DNA of 64,000 nucleotides from Marinifilum flexuosum (GCF_003610555.1 NZ_RAPQ01000011.1:248001-312000); one strand, 5' to 3'; numbered from the stretch's first letter, positions 54,201-63,224 are shown. The notes: generated by a model not told the origin, from the sequence alone. Numbers and translations are program-made.

Positions 54201-54500
54201 GCAGTTCAGCGCAGTTTGTCCTCCAAAAGCTAAAAGAATACCATCAGGTTTTTCCTTTAAGATTACTTGTTCCACAAAAAAGGGAGTAACCGGCAAAAAA
54301 TAAATTTGATCGGCAACTCCCTTGGAAGTTTGTACGGTTGCGATATTCGGGTTAATCAATACGGTGTAAATACCTTCCTCTTTCATGGCTTTTAATGCCT
54401 GCGATCCGGAATAGTCAAATTCACCAGCTTCACCAATTTTCAGGGCTCCTGAACCTAATACGAGTACTTTCTTTATTTTATCTTTAATCATTTCTGTCAT
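51249..54500 (-). CDS. carB: Carbamoyl-phosphate synthase large subunit CarB, 1083 aa
   Basis: Makes carbamoyl phosphate from bicarbonate, glutamine-derived ammonia and two ATP, feeding arginine and pyrimidines. Two homologous ATP-grasp halves: GSGALKIGEAGEFDYSGSQA (~16-35) with LAFGGQTALNCGVELF, and GSGAYRIGSSVEFDWCS (~565) with VIVSVGGQIPQNLAMRL; oligomerisation helix between; an allosteric MGS-like domain at the C-terminus (KAVLISSGPIRSKIELLKSS). Full length. Last gene of the arginine operon, after carA. Confidence 0.97.
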   Translation of the reverse strand: MTEMIKDKIKKVLVLGSGALKIGEAGEFDYSGSQALKAMKEEGIYTVLINPNIATVQTSKGVADQIYFLPVTPFFVEQVILKEKPDGILLAFGGQTALNCGVELFESGILEKYNLKVLGTPIEAIIKTEDREIFANELRKIDVKTPQSYAVESVQGALDAAEKLGFPIIVRAAFTLGGQGSGFCSNMDELKKLAENALSYSSQILVEESLKGWKEVEYEVVRDAYDNCITVCNMENFDPLGIHTGESIVIAPSQTLTNSEYHKLRALAIKIIRHMGVVGECNVQYALDPESEDYRVIEVNARLSRSSALASKATGYPLAFVAAKLGLGYALHELKNAVTQTTTACFEPALDYVVCKIPRWDLNKFEGVTKEIGSSMKSVGEVMAIGRNFEEAIQKGLRMIGQGMHGFVGNVHSKFEDVEKELTHPTDMRIFSIAQAFEQGYSIDQVHDLTKIDKWFLSKLEHITKIKWDLQKHSNLQTLPDELLKAAKVYGFSDFQLARFVLKPENTNMEAELLAVRKHRKEKGIVPVVKQIDTLAAEYPAQTNYIYLTYSGDENDIDYVSDNKSVIVLGSGAYRIGSSVEFDWCSVNALNAVNKEGLRSVMINYNPETVSTDYDVCDRLYFDELSFERVLDIIDLESPRGVIVSVGGQIPQNLAMRLHNADVNVLGTSPESIDRAENRQTFSAMLDELGVDQPRWSELTSIGAIHEFIDEVGFPVLIRPSYVLSGAAMNVVSNREELEHFLDLAAQVSKQYPVVVSEFIQEAKEIEFDGVAKNGEIVIDAISEHVEFAGVHSGDATLVFPPQKLYFETIRRIRKIARKIAKSLNITGPFNMQLLAKDNDIKVIECNLRASRSFPFVSKVMDYNFVETATQAMLDVPIPNNLPSMFELEHIGVKASQFSFSRLSKADPVLGVDMSSTGEVGCLGADYYDAILKSMISVGYRVPKKAVLISSGPIRSKIELLKSSKMLEERGYKLYGTRGTAKFLQENGVTVEAVAWPDENEEQTAVSLIRDRKVDLVVNIPKNLSKDELNNDYQIRRTAIDLNVPLVTNARLASAFIYSICKKSEADLKIESFSDYVEQKQDW

Positions 54501-54565
54501 CTTTTATCCACTAGCTAAAGCTTGTGGCAATTCATCAATTACCTTTTTCCTTTACACTTTTTCCT

Positions 54566-55648
54566 TTACCCTTGATTCTTTTCCATCATTTCAATGAAAT
54601 CATCAAAAAGGAATTCTGTATCAGTTGGACCGCTGGATGCTTCAGGGTGAAACTGAGAAGCGAAAAATGGTTTGCTCACATGCTTGATTCCTTCACAGGT
54701 ATTGTCGTTGGCATTAACGAATAATGGCTTCCACTCTTTCGGTAAAGTATCATTGTTGATTGCATAACCATGGTTCTGAGAGGTAATAAAACAGCGTTTG
54801 GTTCCTTCCAAAACTACAGGCTGATTGTGACTTCTATGTCCGTATTTTAGTTTATAAGTATCAGCTCCGGCAGCCAATGCCATTAACTGAGTTCCCAGAC
54901 AAATTCCCATAATTGGTGTATCCTGCTCAAATGCTTTCTTTAGGTTAGCAATGGCAGCTGTATTTTGCTTCGGATCACCGGGACCATTAGAGATGAATAA
55001 TCCGTCGTATTCTTCCTGGGTAAAGTCATAGTCGTGTGGAACTCGAATGACTGTTGTATCGCGCTTTAAAAGACATCTGATGATGTTGTTCTTTACTCCG
55101 CAATCCAACAATAGTACCTTGTGCTTTCCTTCGCCATAAACTTTCTTCTCTGGTGTGCTAACCTGTGCAACCAAGTTTTCAAGGTTAGGATCTTTCCATT
55201 CAGGTTCATTCTCTTCAAAAACAATTTTAGCCAGCATACTTCCCTGTTCACGAAGTTTTTTGGTCAATGCACGTGTGTCTACACCGTAAACTCCTGGAAT
55301 TTTGTGCTCTTTCATCCAATCTGCAAGACTTAAACTTGCATTCCAGTGACTAAATTCTTCTGTGTAATCCGATACAATAAATGCTGATACCTGAATCTTT
55401 TCTGATTCGTAAAATCGGAACAGATCATCCTCTTGCAATGTTCCCGGAACACCGTAGTTCCCAATCAATGGGAAGGTACTCACCAAAATCTGCCCTTTAT
55501 ACGAAGGGTCAGTCAAACTTTCCGGATAACCGGTCATTGCTGTGTTAAACACCATCTCTCCTGCCACGGAGCCCTCATACCCAAAAGATGTACCGATGTA
55601 CTCTGATCCATCTTGTAAAATTAGTTTTGCTTTTGTCTGTTGTGACAT
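54566..55648 (-). CDS. carA: Carbamoyl-phosphate synthase small subunit CarA, 360 aa
   Basis: Glutaminase subunit. N-terminal domain with LILQDGSEYIGTSFGYEGSV, then the class I amidotransferase: GDPKQNTAAIANLKK, nucleophile GICLGTQLMALAAGADTYKL (~230-249, Cys ~232), GHRSHNQPV and the catalytic pair FHPEASSGP. Feeds ammonia to CarB through a tunnel. Spaced 63 bp from argH. Confidence 0.96.
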   Translation of the reverse strand: MSQQTKAKLILQDGSEYIGTSFGYEGSVAGEMVFNTAMTGYPESLTDPSYKGQILVSTFPLIGNYGVPGTLQEDDLFRFYESEKIQVSAFIVSDYTEEFSHWNASLSLADWMKEHKIPGVYGVDTRALTKKLREQGSMLAKIVFEENEPEWKDPNLENLVAQVSTPEKKVYGEGKHKVLLLDCGVKNNIIRCLLKRDTTVIRVPHDYDFTQEEYDGLFISNGPGDPKQNTAAIANLKKAFEQDTPIMGICLGTQLMALAAGADTYKLKYGHRSHNQPVVLEGTKRCFITSQNHGYAINNDTLPKEWKPLFVNANDNTCEGIKHVSKPFFASQFHPEASSGPTDTEFLFDDFIEMMEKNQG

Positions 55649-55710
55649 AAAAGTTCTATAAAATGGTTATTAAATTCGATTAATAGTTAAATGTGCAGTT
55701 TCTACTACCC

Positions 55711-57048
55711 TTATATTCTATTTAGTAAGTTCATATAAGCCTCCTTGGTCTTGTGGAAATTGAATGCCACGAATGTTTCATTCATTTTGCATACAATTCT
55801 GTCGTTGCATAAATTCCCAAGACTTCCTTCGTGAACATGATTAATTTCGCCCTCGTGCTTAAACGCTCCTTCTTCTACCAATTGTCCTACCTTCTTGTAT
55901 GCATCACGGAAAGGAACCCCGTCCACAACCATCTTGTTCACTTCTTCAACCGTAAACAGATACTGGTAACGCTCGTCATTTAACACTTCTTCGTTTATCT
56001 TCACTTCTGATAGCATGATTCTGGTCATTTCCAGGCATGAAAGCATCTTATCAAACGAAGGCATAAAGAATTCCTTGGTCAGCTGATAATCTCTGTGATA
56101 TCCTGATGGAAGATTAGAAGTTACTGCCTGAATTTGCGCAGGAAGCATTTGCAATGCATTGGCATTTGCTCGAATAACCTCGAATACATCAGGATTCTTC
56201 TTGTGTGGCATGATACTACTACCTGTTGTTAACTCATCAGGAAAACTTAGGAAGTTAAAGTTCTGCGAGTTGTACAAGCATGCATCCATGGCTAGTTTGG
56301 CAATGGTCATGGCCATATTGGCTAGTGCTGATAGAACTGTAAACTCCATCTTTCCACGCCCCATTTGCGCGTATACAACATTGTAGCTAAGGTTATCAAA
56401 ACCTAGCAAATCGGTTGTCATTTGACGATTTAAAGGGAAAGATGAACCGTATCCTGCTCCCGATCCCAATGGATTTTGATTTACTACTTTATATGCTGAT
56501 TGAAGCACCAGTAGGTCGTCCGTTAAACTTTCAGCATATGACCCAAACCACAAACCAAAAGATGATGGCATCGCCACTTGCAAGTGTGTATACCCTGGAA
56601 TCAGGACATCCTTATATGTATTACTTTTTTCAATCAACAAGTCGAATAGTAATCTTGCCTCACGAACGATCTCCTCTAGTTTGTTTCGAGTAAACAGCTT
56701 CAAGTCCAAAAGAACCTGATCATTTCTCGATCTTCCACTGTGTATTTTCTTACCGATATCTCCTAAAGCTTGAGTAAGTAAATATTCAATTTGAGAGTGA
56801 ACATCCTCGATACCGTCCTCAATCACAAAAGCATCGTTTTTAATGGATGAATATATTTTTCTTAGTTCTTCCTGAATTAACTTCAATTCCTTCTTTTCCA
56901 ACAGACCAATAGACTGTAGCATTTCAATGTGAGCAAGTGATCCAAGTACATCAAATGCAGCCAGTTCCAAATCTAATTCACGGTCCATTCCAACCGTAAA
57001 TTGTTCAATCTTCTTATCAACTTGTACGCCTTTATCCCAAAGTTTCAT
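55711..57048 (-). CDS. argH: Argininosuccinate lyase ArgH, 445 aa
   Basis: Cleaves argininosuccinate to arginine and fumarate. Superfamily signatures: DVHSQIEYLL (~85-95), GSGAGYGSSFPLNR (~191-204) and the mobile loop GSSIMPHKKNPDVFE (~274-288, catalytic Ser). VAMPSSFGLWFGSYAESL lies between. Normal length. Confidence 0.96.
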   Translation of the reverse strand: MKLWDKGVQVDKKIEQFTVGMDRELDLELAAFDVLGSLAHIEMLQSIGLLEKKELKLIQEELRKIYSSIKNDAFVIEDGIEDVHSQIEYLLTQALGDIGKKIHSGRSRNDQVLLDLKLFTRNKLEEIVREARLLFDLLIEKSNTYKDVLIPGYTHLQVAMPSSFGLWFGSYAESLTDDLLVLQSAYKVVNQNPLGSGAGYGSSFPLNRQMTTDLLGFDNLSYNVVYAQMGRGKMEFTVLSALANMAMTIAKLAMDACLYNSQNFNFLSFPDELTTGSSIMPHKKNPDVFEVIRANANALQMLPAQIQAVTSNLPSGYHRDYQLTKEFFMPSFDKMLSCLEMTRIMLSEVKINEEVLNDERYQYLFTVEEVNKMVVDGVPFRDAYKKVGQLVEEGAFKHEGEINHVHEGSLGNLCNDRIVCKMNETFVAFNFHKTKEAYMNLLNRI

Positions 57049-57073
57049 ATTCGTGTGATTTAAGTATTTTAGG

Positions 57074-58150
57074 TTATTTATTTGTTGTCAATTTTAATCC
57101 GTTCAACAAGTTATAATATTTTTCGATGCCTTCCCCAATTTCTTTCACATAGATAAACTCATCTGCTGTATGTGATCTTGCTGAATCTCCTGGGCCCAAT
57201 TTTAATGTGGGAAATCCTTTCATTATTGCCTGATCGGATGTGGTTGGAGAGCCATAATAGTCCATTCTTTGCTCTAAACCAGCTTGAATTAATGGGTGTT
57301 CCAAAGGAATACCTGACGAGTTCATTCTGAATGATCTTGCCTTTACATCGCTTTCAACATTCGCTTTAATAATTTCAAAAGCTTTCTCGTTAGAGTAATG
57401 CTCGTTGGTTCTAACATCCACAACATAGGTACATGATGCTGGAATTACATTGTGCTGTTTTCCTGCATTAATCTGCGTTACAGTCATTTTAACCGGCCCA
57501 AGCATTTCTGATTCATTCTCAAACTTAAAAGAATGAAACCATTCGATATCTTTTAAGGCAAGACTTATGGCATTTACACCTTCGTTTCTGGCAGCATGTC
57601 CAGGAACTCCAATGGCTTCACAATCAAGCACCATTAGTCCCTTTTCTGCAATGGCCATTTCCATTAGGGTTGGTTCTCCTACAATGCCAACGTCAATTCT
57701 TCCAATTTCATCCTGAACCAGCTCAAAGCCATTCTTTCCTGATATTTCCTCTTCTGCTGAAGCACAAAATACTCTATTGTACTCTTGCTCGGTCTCATCC
57801 AGTGCCATGAAAGTTGCCATTAGTGATACCAAACAACCTCCTGCATCATTACTTCCCAATCCGTAAAGTTTATCATCTACATCTTCAGGATTGTAAGGAT
57901 CTTTGGTCCACTTTTCGTTTGGCTTTACGGTATCCAAATGAGAATTCATAAGCAAAACTGGTTTACCTTCCTTAAAATTCTTATTGAATATCCATACGTT
58001 ATTGCCTTTTCTGTACACCTTATATCCAAAGTCTGATAGCTTCTTCTCCATCACATCAGCAACAAGGTTTTCCTCTTTACTGAAAGACTGGATCGAAATC
58101 AGCTCTTTTAATGTACTTAGGGCGATATTTGTGTATTTATCTAAATTCAT
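57074..58150 (-). CDS. argE: M20 deacylase of arginine synthesis (ArgE-like), 358 aa
   Basis: M20 metallopeptidase: LLMNSHLDTVKPNEKW (metal His), YGLGSNDAGGCLVSLMA (bridging Asp), ASAEEEISGKNGFE (catalytic Glu) and a late GPGDSARSHTADEF. Start at ATG 58148-58150 (MNLDKYTNIALST); the 58207 reading overlaps argB. In Bacteroidota the pathway often runs through N-succinyl or N-acetyl citrulline, so the true substrate may be the acylated citrulline and not acetylornithine; the sequence does not decide. Confidence 0.88.
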   Translation of the reverse strand: MNLDKYTNIALSTLKELISIQSFSKEENLVADVMEKKLSDFGYKVYRKGNNVWIFNKNFKEGKPVLLMNSHLDTVKPNEKWTKDPYNPEDVDDKLYGLGSNDAGGCLVSLMATFMALDETEQEYNRVFCASAEEEISGKNGFELVQDEIGRIDVGIVGEPTLMEMAIAEKGLMVLDCEAIGVPGHAARNEGVNAISLALKDIEWFHSFKFENESEMLGPVKMTVTQINAGKQHNVIPASCTYVVDVRTNEHYSNEKAFEIIKANVESDVKARSFRMNSSGIPLEHPLIQAGLEQRMDYYGSPTTSDQAIMKGFPTLKLGPGDSARSHTADEFIYVKEIGEGIEKYYNLLNGLKLTTNK

Positions 58151-58157
58151 AGTTCGT

Positions 58158-58934
58158 CTATTGAATAATCTGCGTGCCTGATGAATGATTGCTCTCCATT
58201 GAAACAAAATTACCGATGATTACTTCCTCAACTCCTTTCGATAAAGCATAAAATGCATTTTCAGTTTTTGGCATCATCCCAGTATTAATGACACCATCTT
58301 TTACCATTTGGGCACACTGTTCTGTATTCAAAACCGGCATTACACTACTATCATCATCGGCATCCATTAAGACTCCTAACTTTTCGAAACTGTATACTAG
58401 CTTCACCTTGTAAAAACGGCTTAAAGCAGCAGCAACTTCGGTTGCAATGGTATCTGCGTTGGTGTTTAGCAATTGACCTTTACCGTCATGTGTTATCGGC
58501 GCAATTACCAAAGTAGAGTTGCACTCAATCTGTTTGCACAAAGCCAATGTATTCACTTTCGTGATGTCGCCTACAAAGCCAAAATCAATTGTTGGATGAT
58601 TACGCTTTTCTGCCAGAATTAAATCTTGATCAGCTCCACACATTCCCATCGCATTAACTCCTCTGGCCTGAAGTGATGCCACAATATTCTTGTTCACCAA
58701 TCCAGCATAGACCATGGTTACCAGCTTTAAGTTTTCAGCATCGGTAATTCTTCTGCCATTCACCATTTTGGTTTTCACTCCAAGTTCTCCTGAAAGATCC
58801 GATGCCAGCTTTCCTCCTCCATGTACCAAAACCACTTTGCCACTCAAGTTTGAAAATGCATCCAGAAAGTCATTCAGTTTATCTGGATCATCAATTACGT
58901 TTCCACCAATTTTTACTACTGTTAGTTCGCTCAT
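58158..58934 (-). CDS. argB: Acylglutamate kinase ArgB, 258 aa
   Basis: Phosphorylates N-acylglutamate. VVKIGGNVIDDPDKL (5-19), VLVHGGGKLASDLSGELGVK (~35-54) and TKMVNGRRITDAENLKLV are typical; INTGMMPKTENAFYALSKGV is the nucleotide/substrate lid region. Whether it takes acetyl or succinyl glutamate, as in Bacteroides, is not visible. Confidence 0.93.
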   Translation of the reverse strand: MSELTVVKIGGNVIDDPDKLNDFLDAFSNLSGKVVLVHGGGKLASDLSGELGVKTKMVNGRRITDAENLKLVTMVYAGLVNKNIVASLQARGVNAMGMCGADQDLILAEKRNHPTIDFGFVGDITKVNTLALCKQIECNSTLVIAPITHDGKGQLLNTNADTIATEVAAALSRFYKVKLVYSFEKLGVLMDADDDSSVMPVLNTEQCAQMVKDGVINTGMMPKTENAFYALSKGVEEVIIGNFVSMESNHSSGTQIIQ

Positions 58935-58968
58935 TTCTCTTTACAATTTGGGTTTTTACTAGTTTGTG

Positions 58969-60105
58969 TTAAGCCGCGCAAGTGCTTGCCAATACACAAT
59001 TAAATGCTTCAATGAATTGGTCTGCCTCTTCCTTTGTAATCGAAAGTGGTGGCAACAAACGAAGTGTGTTCTGTCCTGAAGAACCTGTAAATATTCCATG
59101 TTCTTTCAATAGCTTCGTTCTAATTTCCGACATGTTTTTAATGTCGATACCAATCATTAAGCCTTTCCCCCTTATTGCTTTTATCGCTTGGTTTTCTTTT
59201 AATTTATCGATTAAATAATTACCAATTTCTACTGCATTTTCAAGCAGATGCTCTTCTTTAATTGTTTCCAGAACAGCTGTTGCAGCAGCACATGCCAGAT
59301 GATTTCCTCCAAATGTGGTTCCCAACATTCCTTTCCATGCTTTGATTTCTGGTGCTATCAGAACTCCTGCAATTGGAAAACCATTTCCCATTCCTTTTGC
59401 TGTGGTAATGATATCTGGTTTTACATCTGAATACTGGTGTGCAAAAAACTTTCCACTTCTTCCAAAACCCGATTGAATCTCATCCAAAATCAACAGCACA
59501 TCATTCTGTTCGCATGCTGATTTTGTTGCTTTCAAGAAATCGACACTTGGTTCAAATACACCATTAACACCTTGAATTCCTTCTATGATCACCGCTGAAA
59601 CATCACCTTTTTCAAGTTCTTTTACCAGACTCTCCGTATCATTCATTTCAACAAAAATCACATTGTGTTTTGCATTGAATTCTGACGATAATTTTGGATT
59701 GTCAGTAATCGAAAGTGCTCCCCCGGTTCTACCATGAAATGCTCCTTTAATAGAGATTATTTTTGATTTCTGATTGTGGAATGATGCTATTTTCAATGCA
59801 TTCTCATTGGCTTCCGCTCCCGAGTTGCATAGGAATAGCTGGTAATCATCATATTCGCTAAGCTGGCCTAATTTACTGGCCAGCTTATCTTGCAATTCGT
59901 TCTTTACCGCATTGGAATAGAAACCTAAACAATGCAGTTGATTTTCAATCCTAAACATGTAATGTGGATGAGAATGACCTATGGAGATCACTCCATGGCC
60001 GCCATAAAAATCCAGGTATTGATTTCCCTTGTCATCAGAAAGTTTCATGCCTTTTCCGTTAACAAGATTTATATCGTAACAATTATATACGTCGAATAAT
60101 TTCAT
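58969..60105 (-). CDS. argD: Acylornithine aminotransferase ArgD, 378 aa
   Basis: Class III aminotransferase: FYGGHGVISIGHSHP (~30), FLCNSGAEANENALKIASF, AVIIEGIQGVNGV, LILDEIQSGFGRSGKFFAHQ and PLP lysine in ITTAKGMGNGFPIAG (~235). A strong Shine-Dalgarno-like AAGGAGGAAA precedes its start on the minus strand. Transfers an amino group to the acylglutamate semialdehyde made by ArgC. Confidence 0.95.
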   Translation of the reverse strand: MKLFDVYNCYDINLVNGKGMKLSDDKGNQYLDFYGGHGVISIGHSHPHYMFRIENQLHCLGFYSNAVKNELQDKLASKLGQLSEYDDYQLFLCNSGAEANENALKIASFHNQKSKIISIKGAFHGRTGGALSITDNPKLSSEFNAKHNVIFVEMNDTESLVKELEKGDVSAVIIEGIQGVNGVFEPSVDFLKATKSACEQNDVLLILDEIQSGFGRSGKFFAHQYSDVKPDIITTAKGMGNGFPIAGVLIAPEIKAWKGMLGTTFGGNHLACAAATAVLETIKEEHLLENAVEIGNYLIDKLKENQAIKAIRGKGLMIGIDIKNMSEIRTKLLKEHGIFTGSSGQNTLRLLPPLSITKEEADQFIEAFNCVLASTCAA

Positions 60106-60120
60106 CTTTTTTTCCTCCTT

Positions 60121-61086
60121 TTAAAAACCTACAGGTTTTAAGCCTAATCCTTCTTTTTCATTCAATCCAAACATGATGTTCATGTTCTGAACTGCCTGTC
60201 CTGATGCTCCTTTTAATAGATTATCTACGACCGAGATAATCATTAATTTATTTCCATGTTTCTCAAGATATAACACGCATTTATTGGTGTTAACTACTTG
60301 TTTTACATCAGGTGTTACATCAGAAATTGAAACAAAAGGGTGTTCTGAATAATAAGATTGATATTTCTCTTTTGCTTCTTCAATGCTCCACTTGCAATCA
60401 GTATAGATTGTTGCCATGATTCCTCTGCTAAAATTCCCTCTTACCGGAATAAAGTTGATTGCTTTTGAGTAATCAGGCTGCAACTGAAGCATAGATTCAG
60501 TAATTTCAGCCAAATGTTGATGTGTAAAGGCTTTGTAAACTGCTACATTGTTATTCTTCCAGCTAAAATGAGAAGTTACCGTTGGATTTTGTCCTGCTCC
60601 GGTCGATCCTGTTATAGAATTTACATGGATTTCTTCATTTAATTGCTTTTCTTCTGCCAATGGAAGTAAGCCCAATTCAATACAGGTAGCAAAACATCCT
60701 GGATTTGCAATTCTATTAGCCGTTTCAATGCTTTCCTTATTCAATTCTGGCAATCCGTAAACAAAACCACCATTATTGTTTTTAGGTCTGTAATCAGTAC
60801 TTAAATCAATAATATACAAATCATTCGGCAAGTTATTCTGTTCTAAGAAAGCCTTGGTTTTTCCATGGCCCGAACAAATAAATATCACATCAACCACTGA
60901 ATAATCAGCTTCTCCAAAAATTAAATCTGTATCACCAAGTAAATCCTTGTGCACATCAGTAATTGAATGGCCTGCATGGCTTGTACTTTGTACAAAAGCA
61001 ATATTTACAATTGGGTGCCAAACTAATATGCGTAGCAATTCTCCTGCAGTATATCCTGCACCACCTATAATTCCAACATTCACCAT
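60121..61086 (-). CDS. argC: N-acylglutamyl-phosphate reductase ArgC, 321 aa
   Basis: NADPH-binding VGIIGGAGYTAGELLRIL at 4-21, IDLSTDYR (~92) and active-site NPGCFATCIELGLLPLA (Cys ~149). Produces the semialdehyde used by ArgD. One base separates it from argG. Confidence 0.95.
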   Translation of the reverse strand: MVNVGIIGGAGYTAGELLRILVWHPIVNIAFVQSTSHAGHSITDVHKDLLGDTDLIFGEADYSVVDVIFICSGHGKTKAFLEQNNLPNDLYIIDLSTDYRPKNNNGGFVYGLPELNKESIETANRIANPGCFATCIELGLLPLAEEKQLNEEIHVNSITGSTGAGQNPTVTSHFSWKNNNVAVYKAFTHQHLAEITESMLQLQPDYSKAINFIPVRGNFSRGIMATIYTDCKWSIEEAKEKYQSYYSEHPFVSISDVTPDVKQVVNTNKCVLYLEKHGNKLMIISVVDNLLKGASGQAVQNMNIMFGLNEKEGLGLKPVGF

Positions 61087-61087
61087 C

Positions 61088-62287
61088 TTATTGCTTATTT
61101 ACGGTATGATAAATTTGAAGAGAATTTGCAAGGATGTTTGTAAAACCTTTTACATCATCTGCTGTCCAACCTTCATTGCTTTCGCCATATTGACCAAACA
61201 AGTCAGACATCAAATCATTTGGAGATTCAATTCCTTCAACAAGAAACTGTTTTGGGCTCATATTAATGAAAACTGTACCATTCACATTCTTTTGTGAATC
61301 AAGAAGGAAAGTTTCCATATTTCTCATTACTGGCTCCAAATATTGCGCTTCGTGAAGCAACATTCCATAGAAATTGGAAATCTGTTCTTTCCAGTACATT
61401 TGCCACTTTGTTAAAGTGTGCTTTTCCAAAGTCTCATGAGCTTTTATAATCATTAGAGGAGCTGCAGCTTCGAATGCTACTCTACCTTTCGTACCAATAA
61501 TGGTATCACCTACGTGCATGTCTCTTCCGATACCGAAAGCTGCACCAGCGGCTTCTATTTTTTGTATTGCCTCTAAAGCGTGGGCTACCTTTTCGCCATT
61601 AACTGCCACCAATTCACCTTCTTTAAACTCAATGCTTAACTTCTCAGGCTCTGTTTTTTCAACTTGCTTTGGATAAGCTTCCTCAGGCAATGGCTCGCTT
61701 GAAGTTAGCGTCTCTTTTCCTCCAATACTGGTTCCCCAGATTCCAGCATTAATCGAGTACTTCATTTTCTCGAAGTTCGCATTAATACCATGATCTTTCA
61801 AGTACTGAATTTCAGTTTCTCTGCTTAATTCAAGATCTCTGGTTGGAGTAATAATTTCGGCATTTGGAGCCATGATTTTAAAAATCAAATCGAATCGAAT
61901 CTGATCATTTCCAGCTCCCGTGCTACCGTGAGCAATATAATCTGCATTAATGGAATGAGCATATTGAGCAATGGCCATTGCCTGAAATGCTCTCTCTGAG
62001 CTTACTGATAATGGGTATGTATTGTTTTTAAGCACATTCCCCATAATCATGTACTTGATACATTTTTCGTAGTATTCTTTTGTAATATCCAGCGATACGT
62101 GTTCAACAACGCCCAATTGTTTGGTTCTATCTTCAATTTCAGCCAGTTCTTCATCGCTAAAACCACCTGTATTTCCTAATGCTGTGTACACATCCATCCC
62201 CAACTCCTTAGAAAGGTAAAGTGCACAATATGTTGTATCTAATCCGCCGCTATATGCTAATACTACTTTTTTCTTATCTGTTGTCAT
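61088..62287 (-). CDS. argG: Argininosuccinate synthase ArgG, 399 aa
   Basis: ATP-pyrophosphatase P-loop VVLAYSGGLDTTYCALYL at 8-25, then YIAHGSTGAGNDQIRFDL (~116-133) and APNAEIITPTRDLEL. Joins citrulline and aspartate. The central loops (FGIGRDMHVGDTIIGTKGRV) are intact. First long gene after the GNAT. Confidence 0.96.
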   Translation of the reverse strand: MTTDKKKVVLAYSGGLDTTYCALYLSKELGMDVYTALGNTGGFSDEELAEIEDRTKQLGVVEHVSLDITKEYYEKCIKYMIMGNVLKNNTYPLSVSSERAFQAMAIAQYAHSINADYIAHGSTGAGNDQIRFDLIFKIMAPNAEIITPTRDLELSRETEIQYLKDHGINANFEKMKYSINAGIWGTSIGGKETLTSSEPLPEEAYPKQVEKTEPEKLSIEFKEGELVAVNGEKVAHALEAIQKIEAAGAAFGIGRDMHVGDTIIGTKGRVAFEAAAPLMIIKAHETLEKHTLTKWQMYWKEQISNFYGMLLHEAQYLEPVMRNMETFLLDSQKNVNGTVFINMSPKQFLVEGIESPNDLMSDLFGQYGESNEGWTADDVKGFTNILANSLQIYHTVNKQ

Positions 62288-62317
62288 TGTTTTTTCTTTT
62301 TAGATTGATTGAATTGT

Positions 62318-62905
62318 TTATTTGCTTTCGTTTGGATTGGGTGTACCATTTTTACTCGGATTGAATAACATCCCTGTACAAAGGCACATTTTCCTATCCG
62401 TTCTTTGCAGAATATCGTAGTTCACACAACTACTACATCCTTTCCAAAATGATTCATCAGCTGTTAATTCTGAGAATGTTACTGGTCTGTAACCCAAATC
62501 CGAATTGATCTTCATTACAGGAAGGCTGGTGGTTAAACCAAAGATTTTAGCTTGAGGATATCGCTTCCTTGACAACTTAAATGCTTCTGCCTTGATTAAT
62601 TTCGCTAATCCTACCGCTCTGTATTCCGGATCAACAATTAAACCTGAATTGGCAACATACTTACCATGTTCCCAGGTTTCTACATAACAGAATCCTATTA
62701 CTTTAAAATCGTCAAAAGCAATGATAGCTTTTCCTTCCTGAATCTTTTGCACTAGGTACAAAGGATTTCTTTTTGCAATTCCGGTACCGCGAATTTTTGC
62801 AGCCCTTTCAATCATATCACAAATTTCTGTCGCATAATCAATATGCCTTAAATCTGCTACAATGACACTTATTTTTTGCTCAACTTCCATTAATGTGTCT
62901 ATCAT
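62318..62905 (-). CDS. GNAT N-acetyltransferase, probable N-acylglutamate synthase, 195 aa
   Basis: First enzyme gene of the arginine operon. GNAT core at ~15-140 with LIVDPEYRAVGLAKLIKAEA (acetyl-CoA P-loop region), preceded by IAFDDFKVIGFCYVE. The C-terminal ~50 residues carry four cysteines (WKGCSSCVNYD and MCLCTGMLF), unusual for a GNAT and possibly a metal site. The position, and the absence of another acylglutamate synthase in the operon, make it the likely ArgA functional equivalent; that is inference. Start 62905, or the inner ATG at 62888-62890 (MEVEQKISV). Confidence 0.85.
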   Translation of the reverse strand: MIDTLMEVEQKISVIVADLRHIDYATEICDMIERAAKIRGTGIAKRNPLYLVQKIQEGKAIIAFDDFKVIGFCYVETWEHGKYVANSGLIVDPEYRAVGLAKLIKAEAFKLSRKRYPQAKIFGLTTSLPVMKINSDLGYRPVTFSELTADESFWKGCSSCVNYDILQRTDRKMCLCTGMLFNPSKNGTPNPNESK

Positions 62906-62915
62906 TTGTTAGTCT

Positions 62916-63056
62916 CTAGGTTTCCCAAAATAATGCTACACCAGTAAGGCATAACCACTTGTTATTAATATCAATAAAGAATGTTTCTTTTAGTTTGCTG
63001 TTGTTTAAATTCCGAAACCATCGTCGTCGGAATTCTAAGGAGTTGTTTCTAATCAT
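62916..63056 (-). CDS. Arginine leader peptide 4, 46 aa
   Basis: MIRNNSLEFRRRWFRNL and 29 more residues, ending TAG 10 bases before the GNAT start. It has CGA CGA CGA at residues 10-12 and further Arg (AGA at 3, CGG at 15). The three CGA codons lie in the loop of a stem AATTCCGA / TCGGAATT (63008-63036) with no T-run, so this last unit may act on translation of the GNAT. Confidence 0.7.
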   Translation of the reverse strand: MIRNNSLEFRRRWFRNLNNSKLKETFFIDINNKWLCLTGVALFWET

Positions 63057-63071
63057 CTTATTTTGTTTTAA

Positions 63072-63224
63072 TTATTTCACACAAAAAAAGCCTACCGCAG
63101 GAACGGTAAGCTTAATACAGTTTATATATATCTGACAATCAGATACAGCAAGCTCATCCGTCCCTCCTGGGTAACAGTTACTTCGCAAATGGCGTCGGCT
63201 TTCTGTATAGATTATACTTTTCAT
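63072..63224 (-). CDS. Arginine leader peptide 3, 50 aa
   Basis: MKSIIYTESRRHLRSNC and on; Arg codons CGA CGC at 10-11 and CGA at 14. The frame continues across terminator 3 (63083-63112). This is the weakest of the four leaders because the run is only RR..R, but it fits the position and codon pattern. Confidence 0.55.
   Translation of the reverse strand: MKSIIYTESRRHLRSNCYPGGTDELAVSDCQIYINCIKLTVPAVGFFCVK
63083..63112 (-). terminator. Attenuator terminator 3
   Basis: AAGCTTACCG / CGGTAGGC stem (one G-U) followed by TTTTTTT on the minus strand. Confidence 0.8.
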
